NCBI GenBank assembly: GCA_001599915.1 | Contig: BCIG01000026.1 | Location: 310,001 to 374,000, forward strand | Source: Symbiotaphrina buchneri | Taxonomy: Eukaryota; Ascomycota; Symbiotaphrinales; Symbiotaphrinaceae | Length of the DNA stretch: 64,000 nucleotides | Direction: 5' to 3' | Shown here: one piece after another, positions 56,799-64,000 of the stretch | Layout: each line of letters opens with the position of its first letter | How positions within the stretch are numbered: the first letter of the stretch is position 1 | Notes under the pieces: generated by a model | Databases searched by the model: none | What the model saw: the letters and a program-made list of their open reading frames with translations, nothing else | What the model was told of the DNA's origin: nothing | Translations under genes and position numbers: made by a program

Positions 56799-58453
56799 CT
56801 ATCGCTTGATGATAGTGACTAAACGATGATTAATGATAAACCGGCGAAAGTCAGTTGAGACTGGAATGGACTCACTGATATCCTCATCCGCAAGCTCATG
56901 AGTTAGGCCAACTCGCTGAGGCTGGTGCTTGACGGACCGCCCGTATACTATCGCATACTTGAACTGCTCAACGATAGTCTTGTGAATGGCATTACACTGT
57001 GCGCTCCTGTTAGTGTAGCTTTTTTTTTGTCTCGGAAAACATGATCATACAAAGTCCTCCACCGTGCACGCATTCGATCTGAGTACAACAGGGGAGCTAT
57101 AGTCGGGAGCTCTCCCTTTCGGCTTCGTGTAGACACGTCTGAGGTTCAACTTCTCCCACATCAGCTCAAGAAGCTCGTCGATATTCCAACCGTGCTCCGC
57201 ACTGATCGGACAAGCATTGGGTATGCGGTATAAAAGATCAAGCTCTTCAATGGATATCGAATCGATCTTATTGAGTGCGTAAATTACGGGGATATAACTC
57301 CTGCTCTTCGCTTCGAGTATGTCGATAAGATCATCAATGGTAGCATCGCAGCGAATGGCAATATCAGCTGAATTGATTCTGTACTCTGACATCACTGCCC
57401 GGATTTCCTTCGAACGGTTAGCCATCTTGTTCGATCTACTGAAGAATCTTAGAGGGTCTCACGTCCTGGTCTATGTGCGTTAAGGGTACTGTGCTGGTAA
57501 TGTTGATCCCCCCTTTGTCCTTCTTCTTGAAAACGATGTTTGGTGGTTCCTTGTTGATGCGAATACCAAACCCCTCTAATTCAGCTTCAATGACACGTTT
57601 ATCTGTCAGAGGCTTGTTCACATCCAAGACGATGAAGATCAGATGACAGGTCTTCGCCACAGCAATGACTTGCCGCCCACGACCCTTGCCGTCTTTGGCG
57701 CCCTGGATGATACCCGGTAGATCGAGCATCTGGATCTTTGCCCCATTATACAGGACTTGTCCAGGCACGGTTGTGAGCTGCTCCTGATTAGCTGAAAGAG
57801 CTTTCTTGAGTGAACATGCCACTTACGGTTGTGAATTCATAAGCCGCCGCTGCAGATTGTTCAGCATTAGGCATACGACACAAGGTGGGGACGCTGCCTC
57901 ACCTTCGGAGTGTTGCCCAGTGAGTCTACTCATTAATGTACTTTTCCACACAGACGGAAAACCGATGAAGCCCCTGTCAGGAGGTCAGACCTATCCCGAG
58001 TGCCACGTCGCCCAAGGGACACGTACACGCTGGCCACACCGGTCCTTGCAACATCGAAGCCAGCTGTAACAGAAAGTGAGACTCGGATCGGTTTCTCTGG
58101 ATAATGCATCCACTTACATCCACCACCACCACCACTGGAGGTTGGAGTGAGCAACTCCTTCTTGAGTTTCGCAAGCTTGGCTTTGAGTTGTCCTTTCGAC
58201 GAGAATCAGCCCTCTGCTCCAACCACTAACATCAAGTAACAGCATACCCAGATGGAACGACGTTGCCTTGTTCTTTTGCGTCCTGGCCATCTAATATGCA
58301 CACGAATCAGCCTTCTTATCCCGAACTGAGCACGTTTGGGGCTTGGGTGCGGACTTCGGCCTCAATCTCCTTGATCTGGGTGGAAAAGCTGTTAGTACAT
58401 ATACGACCAGGGCTAGGTATTTGCAAACTTACCTTATCCACCGTGGTCGACAT
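56799..58453 (-). CDS. RBG1: DRG-family GTP-binding protein Rbg1
   Basis: A cytosolic translation-associated GTPase (DRG1/Rbg1) that works with a DFRP-type partner on stalled ribosomes. Eleven exons: 58453-58433, 58375-58334, 58290-58248, 58192-58118, 58063-58027, 57973-57903, 57849-57827, 57777-57463, 57407-57051, 56996-56876, 56818-56799; 1125 nt, 374 aa, the family length. Motifs: [29 protein letters not shown], here given only in outline across exons 3-4; G1 GFPSVGKST; G3 [10 protein letters not shown]4 NKID; G5 ISAEHGWN. The switch region is AAYEFTTLTTVPG. A C-terminal TGS domain includes [47 protein letters not shown] and ELADEDIITIIKR. The first exon is 7 codons and the last 20 nt. The high intron number is typical of this gene in fungi. 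Confidence 0.95.
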
Positions 58454-58936
58454 GATTGCTGCTGTTCCTTCGGTGAGGTGCGGTGAGTCCGATTCACATG
58501 GGCAGGAGTCGAAGGAGAATGGCCGAAGCCAAAATATTGTCAGTCAAGGCGAAGTGGGATGTCCCAGAAGGGTAAGGTGTCGCGACCAACGTGGCCGGAG
58601 ATTTCCAGCCGCTGTGAATCGTCATTTTGGGCCGAGCCTTGTGATCGCCGACTGTCGGGACCGTTACGCTGTCCCGTGTACCCTGCATATATGTTGTCTT
58701 CGTACGCAGGAACAGATGGACACGTCGCATAGCAGTGGGTCTTCCAGTGACACTGCAGGCATTAAAGCGGTCAGGCCTTCCATCTATATAAATGTGCTAC
58801 GGCACGGCGCAAACCACCCAAGAGTATGTATTCTCCTATGAATCCTCCAATCCCGTTATTCTGAAAGCCCGGTCCAGCACTGACACTCGGGGACTCAGAC
58901 AAGACCCCTTCCGAGAAATACGAATTCCCTTTGAAG
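58454..58936. promoter_or_regulatory. Divergent promoter of RBG1 and cysteine dioxygenase
   Basis: About 480 bases between divergent start codons. No distinct repeat or TATA box was recognised. Confidence 0.5.
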
Positions 58937-59820
58937 ATGACTGCGGTCGCTCAAGAACTGCTCGCACCGCCCAACTACACAGCTTCCGACGGGCCGCAAG
59001 ATGCATTCCACAAGCTCGTTTACGACCTCAGCCAAACGCTCGGTCCAGCGTCTGGTCTGACATCCGATGATGTCGACGTCGACGAACTGGTGCGACTCAT
59101 GCGGGACTATTCTTCGAAGGAAGATGAGTGGCAACGGTATGCTCTTGCGGACTACAGCAGGGGTTATACACGGAACTTGGTTGATAAAGGCAACGGAAAG
59201 AGTAACCTGGTAGTCACACTCGTTCCCGCTAATGCGGAAATTCGGCTGACATGGGCGATGCGATCCAGCTGATCCTGGTCTGGACGCCAGGGAAAGGCAG
59301 CCCGATTCATGACCATGCGGTATAAATTATCATTCTAATCAGATTTCAACTGCTGATTCTTATAGGACGCGCACTGTCTAATGAAAGTGTTAAAGGGCAC
59401 TCTGAAGGAGACCTTGTACTCCTGGCCGGATCGCAACCTGACCAGTGATGGCAAGCCTTCGCCGCCTAAAATCAAAAAAGAATCCGTCTATACTGAGGGC
59501 CAAGTTAACTATATGTCGGATGATGTACGGAATCTTGAGACCATGTCTACCAGGGTCCACTGAAGTCACTGTTGCTGACTTAAGTTGTAGCTTGGGTTGC
59601 ACCGCATATCAAATCCGCATCCTACAGAAGTCGCAGTCTCCCTCCACCGTACGTGTGCTGCACAAGCTTTTTCGGGCCAGCTACTGACTTTTCAGTCTAC
59701 ACTCCTCCTAATGCTGCCAAAGTCGGCGCTCATATCTACGACGAGCGTACTGGGAAGTCATCGCACGTACTTCAATGCAATTATTACTCCATACTTGGAG
59801 TACGCCTGAAGAATGCCTGA
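58937..59820 (+). CDS. CDO1: Cysteine dioxygenase
   Basis: A non-heme iron enzyme of the cupin fold that oxidises L-cysteine to cysteine sulfinate, the first step of cysteine breakdown toward taurine and sulfate. Exons: 58937-59209, 59269-59319, 59366-59524, 59591-59648, 59696-59820; 666 nt, 221 aa. Signatures: [20 protein letters not shown] followed by [18 protein letters not shown]. The HDH pair supplies two iron ligands, and the Cys of DAHC is the residue that is crosslinked to Tyr in the active enzyme. [10 protein letters not shown] supplies the third His. The end reads [23 protein letters not shown] in outline. The ATG at 58937 is the first; the frame above starts with TTG. The enzyme is cytosolic. 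Confidence 0.94.
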
Positions 59821-60467
59821 TCCTTTACTGTTTGGTGTGCGCATTCTATCTATGTTCTATTGTTCTCGGGGCGTACTTTAGAGGTTGTTTTTTTTGGGGG
59901 GAAGAGTCGTATTAGAGGGTGATTTGGGCGGAGGGAGTTCTATAGATCTTGCTTTTCCTGCACCATATTGTCATTTTCCGTATCAGATGCCCGATTGCTG
60001 CGAATGAATGGTTTTGTAGCACACAATAATCTCTATAAAGTCCCGACTTTGGCCCATTCAGTTCTGTAGCTGTCGGTGTAGTTCGTACATCCCTTACAGA
60101 AGAGTAATCAGGGGCCCCCTGCCCCTATGGTGAGCGGACCCCTTTCTTGGCATGGCTCTTGCGCAAACCAGTGCCCTTGTGCCTCCGCACACGACCAGCA
60201 TCTGCGAATCCTACATCGCACTCTTGTTCATTGCCTTACGCGCGGCCAGAGGCTGGGCGATAGCTCCGCTTAGTACACCGCTCACGTCTATTGGATGGCA
60301 TGACGGACTATAGCACAGCTTCTTGCATGGTTGGGTTATTGTTGGACAACTCCATCCTCAAGGTTACGAAAACGCTCGACGATAGATTTTAGGCGCGAGG
60401 ACGTACACGAAGCCTGCCGATGATCGCCTCATAACCCCAGTCTTTGCAACCAGCGAGGGGAAGGAGA
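59821..60467. other. Intergenic region upstream of GT90 gene
   Basis: About 650 bases with the 3' UTR of the dioxygenase (T- and G-runs at 59885-59905) and the GT90 promoter. No gene supported. Confidence 0.5.
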
Positions 60468-62326
60468 ATGAGACGAAGACAGTTGGGCTCGTTGTTGGCC
60501 TTGTCAACGCTGGTCGCTTTCACCCTGCTGCTACTGCGGAGACCAACCGAACATCTCTACATTCCATCGATACAATCTGCAGAAGAGTATCTCAGGTTGA
60601 AGCCAGCAGCAACACCCGCAGAAACAGTATCGGTGACGCCTGCAATACCCGCCACTTCGGATTCGCATCCTATACATCAGTTGATCAGCAAAGCGGAACA
60701 GGATTTCGAGACTGTAAAGGCTGGGCAATCTCGGTCGCTTTCGCAGGCGGTAACAGAATACAAGCGACGGTATAACCTCAATCCCCCGCCGAATTTTGAC
60801 AAGTGGTATGAGTTTGCTGTGAGCAGGGGGGTCCAGCTTATTGATGAGTATGATTCCATCTACCAATCTCTGCTGCCGTTCTGGGCGCTGGAACCTCAGA
60901 CGATCAGGGAGAGAGTGAGGGAAGCTATTGGGTCCGATAATGCCCTCATGGCAGTATTACTGCGAGGAGGAAAGATCACCAAGGTGGACAAAGGTGGGGA
61001 ATGGCAGCAGAACGCAACAAGAGGGATGATGCATGAATTCGCCAAGTATCTGCCGGACATAGACCTTGCCTTTAATCTCCATGATGAACCCCGAGTGGTG
61101 GTCCCGGTCGAGGATCTTGCGAGATTGGTGGAAAGAGCCAAGTCTCAAGCAATACCGGCGGCATTCGCAAACAGTTCACCCATAAATCAATTCTCCTCCA
61201 GGCCGGAAGATGTCAATGACGGGAAAAGGATAGCAGAGTACAAGACGACTCGGTTCAATGTATTTGCGCATCAGCCTACTTGGACTCATTCACGGCTATC
61301 ATGCTCGCCTGACTCCCCAGCTCGTTCTCTCGAAGAGGAACCTACTGACAATTTTACGTCATACGCCCTGGGAGAGCTAGGTTTCGTGTATAACCATACA
61401 GCCTTTTCCGACATATGCATGTCGCCATCGTTCGCAACTACGTTTGGCTTTTTTGATCGACCAAATGCATTCAATATTGTTCTAGATCTCTTTCCTATAT
61501 TCTCTCAGAGCAAGATCAGTAGTTTTCAGGACATCTTGTATCCAAGTCCGTGGTACTGGTACGGCAAAGTTCAGTATGACGAGGACAGGGACCTGGATTG
61601 GCAGGAAAAGGCAGATCACATGTACTGGCGTGGTTCGACAACAGGAGGATTTTCCAGGAACGGTGGTTGGCGTCGTCAGCATCGGCAACGATTCGTGCAG
61701 AAGATGAATGCTCGGGATAAGGCCAAAGTATTGAAGAACCAACCTATCGAAGGAGGTGAAAATTGGCAGGTGGAGATGGTCTCTCGCCATGATTACAAAA
61801 GTCTATTCGATGTCCGGTTTTCGGGAGTAGGCCAATGTGACCCTGGAGATTGCGAGGCACAGTTAAAGTTTTTCGATATGGCTGAACCTGCAGAGCAGCA
61901 GGATGCGTGGCAATCGAAGTATCTTCTTGATATTGACGGCAATGCATTTAGCGGACGCTTCTATGCCTTCCTCAAGAGCAAGAGTCTGGTGTACAAGATG
62001 GCTATCTTCCGAGAATGGCATCAAGAGTGGCTCCGGCCATGGGTACATTACATACCACTTTCGCTCAAAGGCGACGACTGGCTGGAAAGTGTCAGGTACT
62101 TTGCCGCTGAAGAAGAGGGGAAGAGACAAGCGCCGAGGATCGCTATGAAAGGGAGAGAATGGGCGGACCGAGTCTTGCGGAACGAAGATTTTGAGGTCTG
62201 GTTCTTCCGGCTCTTGTTAGAGTATGTCGTTCATCATGTATCTGCGACGCTGTGATTTACTGACTGCCTGACAGGTATGGGAGGCTTGTTGACGACAACA
62301 GGGATGCAATTGGGTTCGTTATATGA
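60468..62326 (+). CDS. Family 90 glycosyltransferase (CAP10/KTELC type), type II membrane protein
   Basis: A Golgi glycosyltransferase of the GT90/CAP10 family (cryptococcal capsule xylosyltransferase, animal POGLUT relatives). Two exons: 60468-62221 and 62275-62326, joined as LLLEYGRLVDD across a 53-bp intron; 1806 nt, 601 aa. A short basic cytosolic tail (MRRRQLG) is followed by one membrane helix (SLLALSTLVAFTLLLL), then a Pro/Ala-rich stem. The catalytic region has DLAFNLHDEPRVVVP, MSPSFATTFGFF, DILYPSPWYWY, MYWRGSTTGG (family motif), SRHDYKSLFDVRFSG, KYLLDIDGNAFSGRFYAFLKS and LVYKMAIFREWHQEWLRPWVHYIPL in outline. The first true ATG is 60468; the frame upstream begins with TTG. Donor sugar and acceptor are not known. 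It is likely to act in cell-wall or protein O-glycan synthesis. Confidence 0.93.
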
Positions 62327-63221
62327 CGGTTCTGGACTAAACAGTGGCTTTTGGTATAAAGGAGTCCCGGCTTGGTCATCCTCGAGGTCGTTGATACCCG
62401 TTTGCGCCGGTGACATGTGCATGTAAATATCTAAGGTAGCTAGCTGTACAAAATGCCCGCAACCAATGGAGATTCTTTCCTAAGCCTGGTGAACATTGTC
62501 GCCTGCGGAGGTTTGTCCTTGTCAGGACCTTATACAATTGCCTGGTGAGGATGGCACCAGACCTCGAAGATGGTGGGGACCCCTTACATTGCGTCAGAGG
62601 AACGGCTAGAGACCGGCACGTGCATGTAGATCTCGGCCCCGCCTACAAAGAAGCAAGTCTGTGGAGTGGATCCGATCCAGAGATTCCAGACAGAATCTAA
62701 GAACGAGGTGGGCAATTGGAGGGATTTCAATCGCAAGCAATTGAAGAAATTCTTTCTTTTTGGATGAAACTACGTCGCTGTTAGCTTCATAGGACGAAGC
62801 AAGCTCTCTATAGCTTCATGATTTCGATTGTTGTTCTGACATTATTTGTTTTCCTTTAGAAAATATTGTGGTCTTACCGACATCATGCGACTGTATGAAT
62901 ACCCGAGAAGAGGTGATCTTAACTGGAGTTGGTTAAGCAACTCACGCGGACCCCCAGCCAATCTTCCCCCGGTCGACTTGCCCTCTCCTTACCTAGACGA
63001 GCTTAACAAGGCGGGGAGACAGACAAGCAGCAAGCAAGGACTCGAAAGCTCTCCGAACAAACAACATCATAGGTCACTGGCTCTCCACCACCTGGAGCTT
63101 CCCCACCTGCCTCTTTTCTCTCACGTACCTACGCCACCCCTCTGCTTCACCTCCATTCCTGCTTCAATCGTGGAAGCAGCAAACGGCAGTCAAGCATTGG
63201 GAGGGTTCGCGGAAAACAACA
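62327..63221. other. Intergenic region upstream of glycogenin
   Basis: About 900 bases with the GT90 3' UTR and the glycogenin promoter and leader. An open frame at 62846-63232 overlaps the glycogenin start in another frame and lacks motifs. Confidence 0.5.
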
Positions 63222-64000
63222 ATGGGGTCTAATCGGGAAGATGTGTATTGCACAGTGAGTCCCGCCGGCTTGTTTGGCTTCCGGAAGAAGACATCTCGAC
63301 TCACAATCTCTAGCTTCTCATGACCAATAGCTATCTCCCAGGTCCGCCTGCACTTGGCAATCCCAAGTGACATCAATTGCTGACGGATATGCTTTCAGGT
63401 GCCCTTGTACTAGCGCGCTCATTGCGTGATGCCGGCACGAAGAAAAAACTGGCCGTCTTGGTCACAATGGACAGCTTGGAAGCATCTACCATATCAGAGC
63501 TCAGTGTAAGCCGAAACGGTCCTGGCGGTTTGCAAACCTTGAGCTTATGCACATGCAGACTGTATATGACTATGTAATACCTGTCGAGCGGATATTGAAC
63601 AAAGCACCCGCAAATCTCTACCTAATGAACCGCCCAGACCTCTCGTCTGCATTTACCAAGATTGCGTTATGGCGCATGCTGCAGTTCCGCAAGATCGTGT
63701 ATGTCGATGCGGATGTTGTTGCTCTACGTGCGCCCGACGAGCTTTTCGACGTTGAATCCAGCTTCGCTGCGGCACCGGACATTGGCTGGCCCGACTGTTT
63801 CAACAGTGGCGTTATGGTGCTTGAACCTGACATGGGAGACTATTATGCGTTGTTGGCCTTAGCACAAAGGGGCATAAGCTTTGATGGAGCCGATCAAGGC
63901 CTGTTGAACATGCATTTTACCCAGTGGGAGAGGATCAGTTTTCGATACAACGTTACACCCAGCGGGCATTACCAATATGTCCCGGCGTATAGGCATTTTC
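63222..64000 (+). CDS. Glycogenin, 3'-truncated by window edge
   Basis: Self-glucosylating primer protein for glycogen synthesis (GT8 family). Exons: 63222-63254, 63314-63341, 63399-63505, 63559 to beyond 64000. The first four exons give MGSNREDVYCT, LLMTNSYLP, GALVLARSLRDAGTKKKLAVL in outline, and TVYDYVIPVERIL. The nucleotide-sugar part shows NLYLMNRPDLSSAFTKIALW and the DxD-type metal site in VYVDADVVALRAPDELFD, then APDIGWPDCFNSGVMVL and DGADQGLLNMHF. The segment SGHYQYVPAYRHF near the edge corresponds to the region of the glucosylated tyrosine. The acceptor of the second intron follows a clear TGCTGAC branch site. The C-terminal glycogen-synthase-binding tail lies outside the window. Confidence 0.95.

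Noticed and set aside
14592-63999. A secondary-metabolite or nutrient gene cluster
   Set aside because: The genes are unrelated housekeeping functions on both strands, with no backbone synthase, cluster regulator or shared pathway.

Overview
This is a nuclear chromosome segment from a filamentous ascomycete (Pezizomycotina). Genes lie on both strands and are interrupted by short introns of about 43-68 bp with GT...AG ends and CTGAC/CTAAC-type branch sites. The protein set is typical of that group: a ferric reductase, an Msg5-type phosphatase, a GT90 glycosyltransferase, glycogenin and the SEA complex. An AT-rich repeat island with transition-biased decay suggests repeat-induced point mutation (RIP). 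The genus cannot be fixed by eye.

Layout. 1-2341 is the 3' part of DNA topoisomerase III (TOP3, +). 4374-5612 is an STB3-type regulator (+). About 5990-14255 is an AT-rich repeat island. It holds long arms of a terminal-inverted-repeat family in both orientations, 10-bp tandem repeats, a solo LTR and a decayed Ty1/Copia element (7516-12842) sitting inside one repeat copy with an ATGTA target duplication. 14592-16632 is a six-exon ferric reductase (-). 18457-21435 is a large nuclear-looking protein (-), 22266-24041 a mitochondrial P-loop ATPase (+), 24585-26819 a MAP-kinase phosphatase (-). A 4.3 kb stretch without a convincing gene follows.

31120-33929 is a low-complexity coiled-coil protein whose frame is broken by a 23-bp tandem duplication. 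Next come TPT1 tRNA 2'-phosphotransferase (-), SEA4/Mio (-), EFG1 (+), a nucleoside hydrolase with an 8-nt exon (-), an F-box/LRR protein with a C-terminal CaaX box (-), a membrane fatty-acid desaturase (-), a PXA-domain protein with a probable GC-AG intron and an 829-bp intron (+), a CENP-B-type DNA-binding protein (-), the GTPase RBG1 in 11 exons (-), cysteine dioxygenase (+), a GT90 glycosyltransferase (+) and the 5' part of glycogenin (+).

These are mostly unrelated housekeeping genes, not a cluster. Several divergent pairs share short promoters (SEA4/EFG1, desaturase/PXA, RBG1/CDO). Clusters of AAGGTACCTT-like words recur in many intergenic regions and are the most unusual non-coding signal outside the repeat island. 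Exon boundaries were placed by eye from splice consensus, frame continuity and family motifs; for the fully contained spliced genes the exon lengths sum to a multiple of three.
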